Counted from the first letter of the stretch, positions 34,858-44,306 are shown. The stretch: DNA of 64,000 nucleotides from a candidate division KSB3 bacterium (GCA_002748425.1 PDSJ01000013.1:124001-188000), one strand, 5' to 3'. Program-made: numbers and translations. Notes: generated by a model from the letters alone, not told the origin.

Positions 34858-35688
34858 ATGTGTAGAGCCTTAATGCTAAGTATACCGGCAACGCTGTATA
34901 GATGGAGGAAAAAGCAAGGAGGATATTCTCTTCTCCTCCTGTATGCAGGCATTCTTGTATGGAGTTGTTTTCCTGGAGCAGAGCTTGAAGCATCTGAGGT
35001 GAAACACTATCGAGTAAAAATTCTCAACATGCTTCCACATAGTACGAACAGCTTCACCCAGGGATTATTGTACCATGATGGCGCTCTTTATGAAAGTACC
35101 GGTCTGCGGAGTCATTCCTCTCTGCAAAAAATTGATCCAGAGACGGGCAAGGTCTTACGTTCGAGACACGTTCCTGAGCTGTTTGCCGAAGGGCTGGCTC
35201 TCTGGGACGATCATTTGATCCAGTTGACCTGGAAGAGTGGAATAGCTCTGGTGTATGCACTCCAGGATTTCAGCGTACAAGGCTCGTTTCGCTATGAAGG
35301 AGAGGGCTGGGGCCTCACGGAAGATGGGCATTCTCTGATTATGAGCGACGGAAGCGATGTGCTCTACTATCGAAACCCGCAGAACTTCAGCATCGAACGA
35401 CGTCTCAGGGTCACCATGAACGGCAGGCCCGTGCCCTCTTTGAATGAGCTGGAATATATTGACGGCCTTATTTACGCCAATGTCTGGCATCAACGCTATA
35501 TTGTCCAGATCGATCCTGCAAACGGCCACGTCATCGGGCAGATAGAGACGGATGCGCTGTTCGAAAAATTGCCTTTTCTAAGGCGTGAAGATGTACTGAA
35601 TGGAATTGCCGGCAAGCAGGAAAGCAAGACGATATTTTTAACTGGGAAAAATTGGCCTCAAATGTTTGAAGTTATTTTAGAGGAGTAA
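34858..35688 (+). CDS. Glutaminyl-peptide cyclotransferase (glutamine cyclotransferase family)
   Basis: A 276-residue beta-propeller glutamine cyclotransferase, which converts N-terminal Gln to pyroglutamate. An uncleaved anchor or signal peptide (about residues 20-45, SLLLLYAGILVWSCF) implies export to the periplasm. Family blocks are HSTNSFTQGLLYHDGALYESTGL, LFAEGLALWDDHLIQLTWKSG, EGEGWGLTEDGHSLIMSDGS and NELEYIDGLIYANVW. The start is uncertain; ATG at 34876 (codon 7) would also leave the full hydrophobic segment. It follows the nrdJ terminator and precedes glgB by 56 bases. Confidence 0.88.
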   Translation: MCRALMLSIPATLYRWRKKQGGYSLLLLYAGILVWSCFPGAELEASEVKHYRVKILNMLPHSTNSFTQGLLYHDGALYESTGLRSHSSLQKIDPETGKVLRSRHVPELFAEGLALWDDHLIQLTWKSGIALVYALQDFSVQGSFRYEGEGWGLTEDGHSLIMSDGSDVLYYRNPQNFSIERRLRVTMNGRPVPSLNELEYIDGLIYANVWHQRYIVQIDPANGHVIGQIETDALFEKLPFLRREDVLNGIAGKQESKTIFLTGKNWPQMFEVILEE

Positions 35689-35744
35689 GCGTGTTTACGT
35701 GTTGAGGCGCAATATCACCTGAACACGTTATCAGCTTAAGATCT

Positions 35745-37964
35745 ATGAATACCACAGTGACAGCACAGGACATGGCATCGATCGAGAAGGTGGAATGTCA
35801 GGATCCTTTCGCGACTCTCGGCATGCATCAGGTGAAGTACAACGGGAAAAACGCAATCGCCGTGCGCGCCTTGTTTCACGACGTACAGAAAAGCTTTGTG
35901 TACGATCCGGCGCGGGATACGCTGACACCAATGAACAGAATTTCTGATGCTGGTTTCTTTGAAGCCGTTTTTCCAGACACGCAAGATTTTTTTCCCTACC
36001 AACTCGAGACAGTTGATGCCCAGGGAAAACGCACACGTTTTGACGATGTCTATTCGTTTCCTCCTGTATTAAGCGAAGACGATCTCTATCTCTACGGCGA
36101 AGGCAAACACTATAAAATTTATGACAAACTTGGCTGCCACTTGATCGATCTTCAAGGCGTTCAAGGCGCACTATTTGCTGTATGGGCCCCCAACGCAAAG
36201 CGGGTGAGCGTGGTCGGAGACTTCAACGGCTGGGACGGTCGCAAACATCCCATGCGTCTGCGGGGCATGTCGGGCATCTGGGAACTCTTTATTCCCGACA
36301 TGAAAGAAGACGAATTATACAAATACGAAGTGCAAACCTCACTCGGGCATCTTTATCTGAAGACGGATCCCTTTGCCTTCTATTGCCAGCAACGCCCGGA
36401 AACGTCCGGGATTGTCAAAAGTCTTGACCGTTTCGAATGGACCGATCGAGAATGGATCGAGCGCCGTGAGAAGTCGAATCCGCTACAACAAGCCATTGCA
36501 GTCTATGAAGTTCATCTGGGATCATGGATGCGCATCCCGGAAGAGAATGACCGCTTCCTGACCTATCGTGAGCTGGCGGAACGATTGATTCCCTACGTCA
36601 AGGAGATGAATTTTACGCATGTCGAATTGCTGCCGGTTGCAGAACATCCCTTTGACGGCTCATGGGGTTATCAGGTCACTGGCTACTATGCTCCCAGCAG
36701 CCGTTTTGGCACTCCAGAAGAGTTGATGTATTTTATCAACGCATGCCATAATGCTGGCATTGGGGTCCTGGTAGACTGGGTTCCGGCTCATTTTCCACGC
36801 GATGCCCATGCCCTGGCCTATTTTGACGGGACCTTCCTGTACGAACATGCCGATCCCCGACAGGGCGAACATAAGGACTGGGGCACCTTAATCTTTAATT
36901 ATGGCCGGAATGAAGTGCGGAACTTCCTTGTGGCCAATGCCCTCTTCTGGTTTGAGAAATATCATCTTGACGGCATCCGCGTCGATGCGGTCGCGTCGAT
37001 GCTCTATCTGGATTACTCCCGAAACGAAGGGGAATGGGTTCCCAATCGTTTTGGAGGTCGTGAAAATCTGGAAGCTATTGAATTTCTCAAGGAGTGCAAC
37101 ACGAAAATCTACGAACAGTTTCCCGGTGTGATGAGCATTGCCGAAGAATCAACCTCCTGGCCGGGCGTCACGCAGCCGGTTCATTTAGGGGGGCTGGGCT
37201 TTATGTTCAAATGGAACATGGGCTGGATGAACGATATGCTGACCTTCATGGAAAAAGAGCCGATTCATCGTAAATACCACCATAACATGATCACTTTCGC
37301 CTTGCTCTATGCCTTTCACGAGAATTTCATGCTGGTCCTGTCACATGATGAAGTGGTACACGGCAAACGCTCGCTGCTGGATAAAATGCCTGGAGATGTG
37401 TGGCAGAAGTTCGCGAATCTACGCACGCTTTATGGCTTCATGTGCGGTCATCCAGGAAGAACACTCCTCTTTATGGGCGGTGAATTCGGACAATGGCTTG
37501 AATGGAGTGAAGCCAAAAGCCTGGATTGGAATTTGTTGGAATACGATCCTCATCGTCAGCTCAAAGATTTCGTCCGAGACCTGAATGGGCTGTATCAATC
37601 GGAACCGGCTTTATTCAAGCATGACGCCGATCATCAGAGTTTTGAGTGGATCGATTTTCACGATTCCGACAACAGCGTGATCTCATTCATGCGGAGAAAC
37701 CTTGAAGAAAAGAATGAGACGCTTATTTTTGTGTGCAACTTCACGCCGATTCCGCGTAACGGTTATCGTATCGGTGCGCCTTTGCCCGGATCTTACAAGG
37801 TCTTGATGAACAGCGACGATCGGAAATACGGAGGCAGCGGCGCAGGCAACTATGCCCCTCTTATGGCGGATGGAATCCCTTGGCAGGGACAGCCCTACTC
37901 TCTTGAACTGTCGCTCCCGCCGCTTGGCACCCTGATCTTACGCGTGAACGCTGAAGAAGCGTGA
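35745..37964 (+). CDS. glgB: 1,4-alpha-glucan (glycogen) branching enzyme
   Basis: GlgB forms alpha-1,6 branches in glycogen. The 739 residues include two N-terminal beta-sandwich modules (the second with FAVWAPNAKRVSVVGDFNGWDG), a GH13 catalytic barrel and a C-terminal beta domain. Catalytic residues are visible in DGIRVDAVASMLYLDYSR (nucleophile Asp), SIAEEST (acid Glu) and LSHDEVVHGK (transition-state Asp). EVHLGSW, MNFTHVELLP and FMGGEFGQ are further GlgB blocks. Length is normal for the long form. No other glycogen gene is near; it is convergent with the GT2 gene. Confidence 0.96.
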   Translation: MNTTVTAQDMASIEKVECQDPFATLGMHQVKYNGKNAIAVRALFHDVQKSFVYDPARDTLTPMNRISDAGFFEAVFPDTQDFFPYQLETVDAQGKRTRFDDVYSFPPVLSEDDLYLYGEGKHYKIYDKLGCHLIDLQGVQGALFAVWAPNAKRVSVVGDFNGWDGRKHPMRLRGMSGIWELFIPDMKEDELYKYEVQTSLGHLYLKTDPFAFYCQQRPETSGIVKSLDRFEWTDREWIERREKSNPLQQAIAVYEVHLGSWMRIPEENDRFLTYRELAERLIPYVKEMNFTHVELLPVAEHPFDGSWGYQVTGYYAPSSRFGTPEELMYFINACHNAGIGVLVDWVPAHFPRDAHALAYFDGTFLYEHADPRQGEHKDWGTLIFNYGRNEVRNFLVANALFWFEKYHLDGIRVDAVASMLYLDYSRNEGEWVPNRFGGRENLEAIEFLKECNTKIYEQFPGVMSIAEESTSWPGVTQPVHLGGLGFMFKWNMGWMNDMLTFMEKEPIHRKYHHNMITFALLYAFHENFMLVLSHDEVVHGKRSLLDKMPGDVWQKFANLRTLYGFMCGHPGRTLLFMGGEFGQWLEWSEAKSLDWNLLEYDPHRQLKDFVRDLNGLYQSEPALFKHDADHQSFEWIDFHDSDNSVISFMRRNLEEKNETLIFVCNFTPIPRNGYRIGAPLPGSYKVLMNSDDRKYGGSGAGNYAPLMADGIPWQGQPYSLELSLPPLGTLILRVNAEEA

Positions 37965-37972
37965 TTTCCTTC

Positions 37973-38029
37973 TACGGCATGGCGACGTGTAAAATCTGTT
38001 GTTCGGCCTCAGCACATCACCATGCCGTA
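37973..38029. repeat. 10-bp inverted repeat between glgB and the GT2 gene
   Basis: TACGGCATGG (37973-37982) and CCATGCCGTA (38020-38029) are perfect reverse complements separated by 37 bases, filling nearly the whole gap between convergent genes. A bidirectional Rho-assisted terminator is the simplest reading. Confidence 0.45.
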
Positions 38030-38032
38030 CGA

Positions 38033-38722
38033 TCAGGAGGAGCATCTATATTTTAAGAGGCACCACAGGGCCGCAATCGCATCTTTCCAGCCGATCTTTT
38101 TCCCTTCGGAGTAATCTCTGCCATGGTAGGAAATTCCGACTTCATAAATTTTTATCGTGGGAATTTTCGCAATTTTTACCGTAAACTCCGGTTCAAAGCC
38201 GAAACGTTTTTGCTCCAGATGAATTTGCTCTAAGATCTCTCTTCGGAACATTTTGTAACAGGTTTCCATATCCGAGAGATTCAAATCAGTAATCATATTT
38301 GACAGAAAGGTGAGAAGATGATTCCCCACCGAATGCCAGAAAAGGAGAATCCGCCGTTCGGAACCGCTCAAAAACCTTGAGCCGTACACCACGTCGGCCT
38401 TGTTCTCCAGAATCGGCTTGATCAAACGATGATAGTCTTCCGGATCGTATTCCAGATCCGCATCCTGAACCACGACAACATCTCCAGTCACATGCTCAAA
38501 ACCCGTTTGAAGGGATGCTCCTTTGCCCTGATTTCGTTCGTGAAAGCACACGATGATATCTTTTTCTCTGGACAGCCCTTGAAGATACTCACGGCTTCCA
38601 TCAGAAGAACAATCATCTACCAGGATTATTTCTTTCTCAAGTTCGACATGCTGCACACGTCGAATAATCTCTTCAATCGTTTTGATTTCGTTATAGACAG
38701 GTATGACTACAGAGAGTTTCAT
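38033..38722 (-). CDS. GT2-family glycosyltransferase (polyprenyl-phosphate sugar transferase type)
   Basis: A 229-residue GT-A enzyme of the dolichyl-phosphate-mannose-synthase/GtrB class, without membrane segments. LSVVIPVYNEIKTIEEII, ILVDDCSSDGS, QGKGASLQTGFEHVTGDVVVVQDADLEYDP and YGSRF are the conserved blocks; DADLEYDP is the metal-binding Asp motif. Such enzymes charge undecaprenyl phosphate with a sugar used by GT-C transferases, so the membrane GT at 41391-43109 may use its product. It follows the FemAB-like gene with a 36-base gap. Confidence 0.9.
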   Translation of the reverse strand: MKLSVVIPVYNEIKTIEEIIRRVQHVELEKEIILVDDCSSDGSREYLQGLSREKDIIVCFHERNQGKGASLQTGFEHVTGDVVVVQDADLEYDPEDYHRLIKPILENKADVVYGSRFLSGSERRILLFWHSVGNHLLTFLSNMITDLNLSDMETCYKMFRREILEQIHLEQKRFGFEPEFTVKIAKIPTIKIYEVGISYHGRDYSEGKKIGWKDAIAALWCLLKYRCSS

Positions 38723-38758
38723 CGCATTACATCGACTCTACAACACAAGGGGAAACAA

Positions 38759-39787
38759 TTACGGCAAATATTTTACGAGATGCGGCCCAAGCAGCTTGGT
38801 CACGCTTAACGGCAAGTGCTGCCACATTTTGATGGCAAGTTCATATTTTGGGTTATGAGGATTTAACTCCGGGAGTTCATCCCCGTTGGCAAGCCAATAA
38901 TGCCAGTAGCATTGTACCGGTTGAGCGCCCCACTGCTTTTTGAAGCGATATGTCCCTTGATCAGGCGTTGAACGGCCGAAGTCGAAGCGTGTATAACCCT
39001 GCTCGCAGGCAAATTTGAGGATATTCCAGTAAAGCATCATGTTGGACCCGAAACGATCATAGGCCCGAAGAGTTGAGGCCCAGGGAATTTGCAGCATCTC
39101 TTTAAAGCCAACAACAAATCCCGAGGCAATCGCCTGGTCCCCGGCATACACCGTACAGATACGCGCTGTTTCCGGAAATTCCGTCAAAATATTCTCAAAA
39201 AATCGTTTTGAATACACCGGAGTTCCCAGATCGCGCATCTTCCAGGCAAAGACCTCATAAAAGCTGTCAAGCTCCTCCGCATGGCCGATTTTAACATGAA
39301 AACCCTCTTTTTCAGGACGTCGAATTTGACTGCGAAGTTTCGATTTGAAACGTTTCCAAAGGTCCTCCGATGTCTCAGGCAGATCGAGAATCATCGTCAC
39401 TTTCGACGTTTTAACCGGGAGATGCAGTGCAAAATTCTCAAGATGCCGCAATTCAATATGTTCAGCCCCTTCACGCCGGGCGATTACTGCTGCTTCATCA
39501 AGCAGTGCGCGGCGAATTTCCATGTTCTCGGCGAGTATGCCTCCATAATTAAAAAACGGGAGCGACACAAAGAATTTACCGAATGGAAGACTCTTCAGAA
39601 ACACTAACGGCAGGATCCCGACAATCTGCTCATCTTCAAGAGCATAGAGATAGAAGGTGTTATGCTTGAAGGACTTTTCAACGATCCGTTTCCAGCCGCT
39701 GAGATGATACAATGCACTGGCAGAAGCCTTCGACACATAACGATCCCAAAGCTCCTCCTGAGCGCTTTCCAGTTGTGTAATCTGCAT
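38759..39787 (-). CDS. FemAB-like acyltransferase, PEP-CTERM/XrtA-associated (TIGR03019-like)
   Basis: A 342-residue double-GNAT protein of the FemAB class, which transfers aminoacyl or acyl groups. FFNYGGILAENMEIRRALLDEA, RSQIRRPEKEGFHVKIG and the late FDFGRSTPDQGTYRFKKQWGAQP match the FemAB-related family found with exosortase A. The first is the usual N-terminal block and the last the acceptor-site signature. The track starts at 39832; I prefer the ATG at 39787 with AAAGG 6 bases ahead. A weak promoter is visible upstream. The acyl donor and target are unknown; cell-surface glycan or peptidoglycan modification is inferred from neighbours. Confidence 0.88.
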   Translation of the reverse strand: MQITQLESAQEELWDRYVSKASASALYHLSGWKRIVEKSFKHNTFYLYALEDEQIVGILPLVFLKSLPFGKFFVSLPFFNYGGILAENMEIRRALLDEAAVIARREGAEHIELRHLENFALHLPVKTSKVTMILDLPETSEDLWKRFKSKLRSQIRRPEKEGFHVKIGHAEELDSFYEVFAWKMRDLGTPVYSKRFFENILTEFPETARICTVYAGDQAIASGFVVGFKEMLQIPWASTLRAYDRFGSNMMLYWNILKFACEQGYTRFDFGRSTPDQGTYRFKKQWGAQPVQCYWHYWLANGDELPELNPHNPKYELAIKMWQHLPLSVTKLLGPHLVKYLP

Positions 39788-39937
39788 ACCAGACCTTTGT
39801 GTGGGTTTCATATTCTCTGACATAAAATGCAATCGAATGGTTTGTGATCACGCTACCGCAATTCATTGATTCCATGCGTTCTGCCAAGCATTAGAGAGTA
39901 ACGCTCACTGCAGCAAGAACTCACTCCAGCCATCCTC

Positions 39938-39968
39938 AGAATACGCTAGATGGGGCTGCATTTGTCAA
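39938..39968 (-). promoter_or_regulatory. Possible promoter of the FemAB-like gene
   Basis: On the minus strand a perfect TTGACA (39963-39968) is followed after 19 bases by TATTCT (39938-39943), four of six matches. The spacer is a little long. The leader to the chosen ATG would be about 145 bases. Confidence 0.4.
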
Positions 39969-40251
39969 GACAAAAATACACGTTAAGTTCTCTGAGCCGC
40001 TTATATGAATCTATGGCCGCTGCGCACAGCGGCATTTTCAGTCTATTCCGTCCGGATTCAGATGGAAGCATCAGTGATACCGTCTCTCCTTAGCGCTAAA
40101 AACGCGTCGTAGTCGTTAAATCGGCATGACTGACGAGGAGAATTTGTCAGAGGCGCATATGAAGGTCTGTAACCGTGTCGAAAAATTTAACAAAACCCTA
40201 ATTCATCCGCATCCCTCTCTTTTAGAGCATATTGCAAAGAAAAAAATTGTT

Positions 40252-40271
40252 CTGACTCCAAAAGGGGTCGG
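40252..40271. promoter_or_regulatory. Imperfect dyad, candidate enhancer site for a sigma-54 activator
   Basis: CTGACTCC-AAAA-GGGGTCGG pairs in six of eight arm positions. It lies about 135-150 bases upstream of the -24 element, the usual place for an activator of sigma-54 promoters. PrsR, the response regulator of PEP-CTERM gene control, is the natural candidate but is not in the window. Confidence 0.45.
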
Positions 40272-40404
40272 AAATTTTTACATTTTTACATAAAAATAAA
40301 GAAAAGAATCTCGAAGTTTCTTCAGTCTTACTTCAGGTAAAATTATTTTTATTCGCCTTTACAGATGTTGTTTAGAGGCAAATTTCAAGCAAGAGAACAA
40401 AATG

Positions 40405-40420
40405 TGGCATGTAATTTGCT
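40405..40420 (+). promoter_or_regulatory. Sigma-54 (RpoN) -24/-12 promoter
   Basis: TGGCATG-TAAT-TTGCT matches the consensus TGGCAcg-N4-TTGCw. The invariant GG (40406-40407) and GC (40418-40419) have exactly ten bases between them. Transcription should begin near 40431, about 77 bases before the PEP-CTERM start codon. PEP-CTERM genes are known to be RpoN/PrsK/PrsR-controlled in floc-forming bacteria. Confidence 0.85.
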
Positions 40421-40507
40421 AGATCTTAGAACAGAAATCAAAGTTTAGTTTAAAATTGAAGACGTATAAAAATATGAATGATGTTTATGGAACTATGGAG
40501 GTTCGTT

Positions 40508-41311
40508 ATGAAAAGATTATTTGGAGTATTGTTGGCTGCCACGTTGATGTGCACAGGGGCTCATGTGTATGCTTTGGATTTAGGGGATAATATCACGTTG
40601 CCTGATATGATTTCGACAGGGAATGGATGGTATGGTTCTCAAGAAGTCGATGAAACTGAGCCGGGAACCGTTCAGGGACAAAATTGGGACCTTGAGGCAT
40701 TTTTTCTTGATGACTTTACATTAAGTGTTGTAGGTGGTTTTGATTTTATCAATGGCGAAGCATCGAATCATGCTTCCGGTGATGGGAATTGGCACTTCGG
40801 CGACATTTTCATCAGTACGGCAGGGTACGCTTCCTACGATCCGTCTGCATATCCCGAACTTAACGGCAACGGTCAGGTGAACCTCGATAATACGTTTGGC
40901 TTTGATTATGTAATAAGCTTTGACCGGGCTGATGATGGTAAATTAGATGCCGGGACAATGGGGTATAGCGTGTATTCACTGACAGACGACAGCATACTCC
41001 AGTCTGTGTATTTTGATTCATTCGATCGCTCAGGCCCTTATGCCTATGTCGACGGCGGTGACTTTGTAGAAAACGGGACTTTCGAAGTTATCTACGATTA
41101 TGACAACCTGGTTGGCACAAATGTTCTGACAGGCTTGGATCTGAGTTTCCTGAATACAACTGACAATGTATTGTTCAGCGTCACCGAACAATGTGGAAAT
41201 GACGTTCTTGTCGGAGATCCTGTCAATCCAGTTCCAGAACCGGGAACGCTGCTCCTGCTTGGCGCGGGGCTGCTCGGGATTCTCGGCTTAGGGAAACGTA
41301 TCAAAAACTAA
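40508..41311 (+). CDS. PEP-CTERM sorting-signal protein (exosortase substrate)
   Basis: A 267-residue secreted protein. The N-terminus MKRLFGVLLAATLMC is a signal peptide ending near VYALDLGD. The mature part is acidic and Gly/Asn/Asp-rich with predicted beta structure and matches no family I know. The C-terminus VPEPGTLLLLGAGLLGILGLG then KRIKN is a textbook PEP-CTERM signal: the PEP motif, a hydrophobic helix and a basic tail, the target for exosortase cleavage. The track starts ten codons earlier; ATG at 40508 has GGAGG 6 bases ahead. It has its own sigma-54 promoter and terminator, so it is a single-gene unit. Such proteins contribute to floc or biofilm matrix in known systems. Confidence 0.93.
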   Translation: MKRLFGVLLAATLMCTGAHVYALDLGDNITLPDMISTGNGWYGSQEVDETEPGTVQGQNWDLEAFFLDDFTLSVVGGFDFINGEASNHASGDGNWHFGDIFISTAGYASYDPSAYPELNGNGQVNLDNTFGFDYVISFDRADDGKLDAGTMGYSVYSLTDDSILQSVYFDSFDRSGPYAYVDGGDFVENGTFEVIYDYDNLVGTNVLTGLDLSFLNTTDNVLFSVTEQCGNDVLVGDPVNPVPEPGTLLLLGAGLLGILGLGKRIKN

Positions 41312-41334
41312 GCTTTTCCTGGGAGGTACTTTAC

Positions 41335-41372
41335 AAAAGGCGCAGGGAATTTTCCTCTTGCGCCTTTTTTTT
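41335..41372 (+). terminator. Rho-independent terminator of the PEP-CTERM gene
   Basis: AAAAGGCGCA (41335-41344) and TGCGCCTTTT (from 41360) form a long stem around GGGAATTTTCCTC, which extends it with a bulge, and run straight into eight T. This is the clearest intrinsic terminator in the window. Confidence 0.9.
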
Positions 41373-41390
41373 ATCTCAAGCAGACACATA

Positions 41391-43109
41391 TTACATCTTA
41401 CTAAACGGGATTCGGATTTCTCGCCCCAAATGGAAAAACCTGATGACCAGTTCCCTGGCCTGCGGCTCGCTTATCGTATTATACTCATAGATTGACAGGC
41501 TGATCTCATGCATTTTTTTCTTCGGACAGCAGCAGCATGGCTCGATCGTATGAGTTGAAAACAGCCGCTTCACCAAAGTAAAATTCCCGGAACGCAGCAT
41601 CTCTTTCAGCATGTCAAGAGTCTCTATTCCCCTGTGCTCCCCGATGGCTTGATCTTCGACAACAATGTATCCGGTACCATAGTTGCGCAGCAAGTCGTAC
41701 ATATCGTCCTCAGTATCAACATACGAGGACATGCCCCATTTTTTGAAGACGGAAAAAGACACCAAGGTCTTGTCAGCTCTCAGGGCGATCATTTTTTTTT
41801 CAAGATCATGTTTCCTAAGATGAAAAATAAACGTTCCATCATAACTTGCGCTGATCAGGACGGTCGCTCCCTTTGGATTGTTGACGACAAATTCTGCAGC
41901 CCGATCATAGACCGTATCGATGTATCTGAGCATATCGACGCGGCAAGAAACCATGAGCTGGTATAGGCATACGGCAGGAAGAAGCAGCGTTGAGAGGTAT
42001 TTCAGCGTCCTGTGATGCTGCTTCTTGAACGCCTTAGTTATCCTCAGAACAGCCGAAACAGCCAGAACGCAGAAGGGAGGAACCACATAGATTCCGTAAT
42101 ATTCTCTATATGGCGTTAAAACCACTGTATGTCCGAATAAATATGAATGGTAGATATACCACCAAACAATCCAGAGGAGGAAAAGCAGGTCTTTTCCCCG
42201 TTCTTCTCGCTTGAAAACCATGACGCCGATCGATACGACAGCGAGCATCAATACCGGCAAGCTCAAAACATTATCCGGGAGAATTCGTATATAGTTTGTC
42301 CACTGGGAAAGCAGACTTTTAAAACCAGCTGCCTTCAGATCGCCGAGGACAAGGCTCACTCCAACCGTTCCAAATTTCCAGGTAAACACGACCAGAGGGA
42401 TCAGGAAAAGACACAAAAGACCGCCAGCCAGAAGACTTTCGCGCTGGATGAGCTTTTTATACTGTTTTCTGAGGAGAAGATAACTTAAAAATACCGGCAG
42501 GATAAAGCCTGCTGTCTGTTTTGTATACAAGGCTCCGCAAATACTTAACGCAAGATAAAACCCATAGCGCTTTTTATCCAGCTCAAAATAACTGTAAAAA
42601 CAGTACATACTGATCATGATCATCGCAGTTGTCGGAATTTCCAACATCACTGTATGCGACCAGGTCATGACCATCGGCGTACTGATATATAATACACCAG
42701 AGTAAAAAGCCGTTGCTCGGCCATAGATTTTCTGAACGAAAAAATACCAGAAAAGCATGCCTGTGGATGCGAAAAAGATTACTGTCAGGCGGGCGGTCAG
42801 CACTGAAATGCCGAACAGGCTGTAGAAGAGAGCTTCAATCAAAGCAAAAAACGGAGGATACCACGTAAGAGCCAGAGCTGGATATTTTGCGTAATAGCGC
42901 TCAGTGTACTGGTACAGCTCGAAAAAGGGGTGGTCTTGCAGCAGATCATGGATGTAGACCCCATCCATAGCGTGCCGCGACTCATCGGACCACCAGAAAT
43001 CTCCGCCAGACAGCCCTAATCCAGTCAAACCCAGGGTCACAATGAGGAGAACAATCGGGTAAATGCCAGCTCTATATCGCTTCCAGCAGCCATGTAGTAC
43101 AGTCGTCAT
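41391..43109 (-). CDS. GT-C membrane glycosyltransferase (ArnT/PMT type)
   Basis: A 572-residue membrane protein with about ten to twelve hydrophobic segments followed by a soluble C-terminal domain. The first periplasmic loop holds FWWSDESRHAMDG, the Asp-Glu motif of GT39/GT83 enzymes that take sugars from polyprenyl phosphate, and WYPPFFALIEALFYSLFG follows in the usual place. It would glycosylate lipid A, protein or another surface acceptor in the periplasm. The GT2 at 38033 could make its lipid-linked donor. The ATG overlaps the stop of the GNAT-like gene by 4 bases (ATGA). Donor unknown. Confidence 0.85.
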   Translation of the reverse strand: MTTVLHGCWKRYRAGIYPIVLLIVTLGLTGLGLSGGDFWWSDESRHAMDGVYIHDLLQDHPFFELYQYTERYYAKYPALALTWYPPFFALIEALFYSLFGISVLTARLTVIFFASTGMLFWYFFVQKIYGRATAFYSGVLYISTPMVMTWSHTVMLEIPTTAMIMISMYCFYSYFELDKKRYGFYLALSICGALYTKQTAGFILPVFLSYLLLRKQYKKLIQRESLLAGGLLCLFLIPLVVFTWKFGTVGVSLVLGDLKAAGFKSLLSQWTNYIRILPDNVLSLPVLMLAVVSIGVMVFKREERGKDLLFLLWIVWWYIYHSYLFGHTVVLTPYREYYGIYVVPPFCVLAVSAVLRITKAFKKQHHRTLKYLSTLLLPAVCLYQLMVSCRVDMLRYIDTVYDRAAEFVVNNPKGATVLISASYDGTFIFHLRKHDLEKKMIALRADKTLVSFSVFKKWGMSSYVDTEDDMYDLLRNYGTGYIVVEDQAIGEHRGIETLDMLKEMLRSGNFTLVKRLFSTHTIEPCCCCPKKKMHEISLSIYEYNTISEPQARELVIRFFHLGREIRIPFSKM

Positions 43110-44299
43110 CGGTAGGTAATGAATCTGAATAAATTTGTTGCTTCAGAGACCTCATGTCGTCGATAAATTTCATCTTTCTCCTGATCCGTCACGTCACGAG
43201 CAACATGAAATTCATACAGTGCGACTCCGCCTGTCTTGTATCTATGGTAGTGCGTCATGATTTCCTCAACCAGCCCCGAATCTCTGCAAGAACAGAGCAA
43301 CTGCGCCCTCAAACCGTGATCCCGGACAGCAAGAAAGGGTTCTTCTCTCAGAAAATCAATGACTCCCGGGCAATAGTTGACGACATTCAGATAGAGATCT
43401 TTGTCAAAATAGTAATTCCGCTCTTCTACACTGACACTGAGTCCCCATTCGCGTTTATAACGAAAAAGCCCGTCATTCATAAACGATCGTACATGAAAAC
43501 CATTAAAGTAGACAAAACCATGTTTTTTCGCATAATCCAGACTTGTGTAATACGAAGCTGCCGCCCGGTGCAATTTGTCTTTGGCATTACGGACGCCGTA
43601 TTTGCATTTCACGAGCGTATCGCCCTGAAAAAGCCAGACGTTGGCTGCAATCGCTTCATCGCCGTGATAGGCCGTTTGCAAGACCCCTTTTGCATAGAAT
43701 ATTTTTAACATATCAAATGATTCGACACTCTGTTTTCCCCATTTCGAGGAGATATGCGGAACATATAATTGCTCGTAAAACAGCCGAAAGCGATCGAGAT
43801 GTGTACGTATGCTGAACTCCTTTAACTCAACCCCGTTTCTTTCAAGAAGCTTCCTGGCCTCGTTGTATTTTTTTTTCTTGTACTCTTCCACTCTCATGCT
43901 GCTAAGAACATAGGGCTTGATTCTCATGAAATCTTGAAGACCGGGAAGTAAACTGTTCATTTCAACATACATCAGATCAACGTGTGGTGAGAGATCTCTG
44001 AGAGTGTTTTTCAGCATGAAAACATTCGTACGTGTCACATGTGTAAAGCGATATTCCGAATCATAGAGCTTCTCCAGAATGTATTTTTTCATTTCATCAG
44101 TACCGATCCAGAGCAGAGTCACAGGATGACCGTTCCGAAGTCCTTCGTAACGGTCTACCGTCATGTTGAAATGGACGACAATGCGGAAGAGCGATCGCAA
44201 GAACGCCGCGAGAGAAATGAAAAAATACAGGACCGGATCAGGCAGATAAAGAAAGACACGATATAATGCAGTGTTCACAGCTCTATTTACAATATTCAT
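43106..44299 (-). CDS. GNAT/FemAB-like acyltransferase of a glycan cluster
   Basis: A 397-residue protein with a hydrophobic N-terminal segment (about residues 12-42) and a C-terminal GNAT-type domain. DEAIAANVWLFQGDTLVKCKYGV and the following HRAAASYYTSLDYAKKHGF are the acyl-CoA or aminoacyl-binding pattern of FemAB-like (Acetyltransf_6) proteins. The track begins at a GTG (44305); ATG at 44299 with GAGG 6 bases ahead is better. It starts 8 bases after the wecE stop, so it may acylate the amino sugar made by WecE. That pairing is inference; residue-level proof of the acyl donor is lacking. Confidence 0.68.
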   Translation of the reverse strand: MNIVNRAVNTALYRVFLYLPDPVLYFFISLAAFLRSLFRIVVHFNMTVDRYEGLRNGHPVTLLWIGTDEMKKYILEKLYDSEYRFTHVTRTNVFMLKNTLRDLSPHVDLMYVEMNSLLPGLQDFMRIKPYVLSSMRVEEYKKKKYNEARKLLERNGVELKEFSIRTHLDRFRLFYEQLYVPHISSKWGKQSVESFDMLKIFYAKGVLQTAYHGDEAIAANVWLFQGDTLVKCKYGVRNAKDKLHRAAASYYTSLDYAKKHGFVYFNGFHVRSFMNDGLFRYKREWGLSVSVEERNYYFDKDLYLNVVNYCPGVIDFLREEPFLAVRDHGLRAQLLCSCRDSGLVEEIMTHYHRYKTGGVALYEFHVARDVTDQEKDEIYRRHEVSEATNLFRFITYR

Positions 44300-44306
44300 C
44301 GACACC

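Larger units (their letters stand above)
39788..40507. other. Long intergenic region upstream of the PEP-CTERM gene
   Basis: 720 bases without a supported gene. The left part holds a candidate promoter for the FemAB-like gene; the right part holds the sigma-54 promoter and a dyad about 140 bases upstream of it, both listed separately. The remainder (about 40000-40250) shows no RNA fold or ORF that I can support. Confidence 0.5.
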
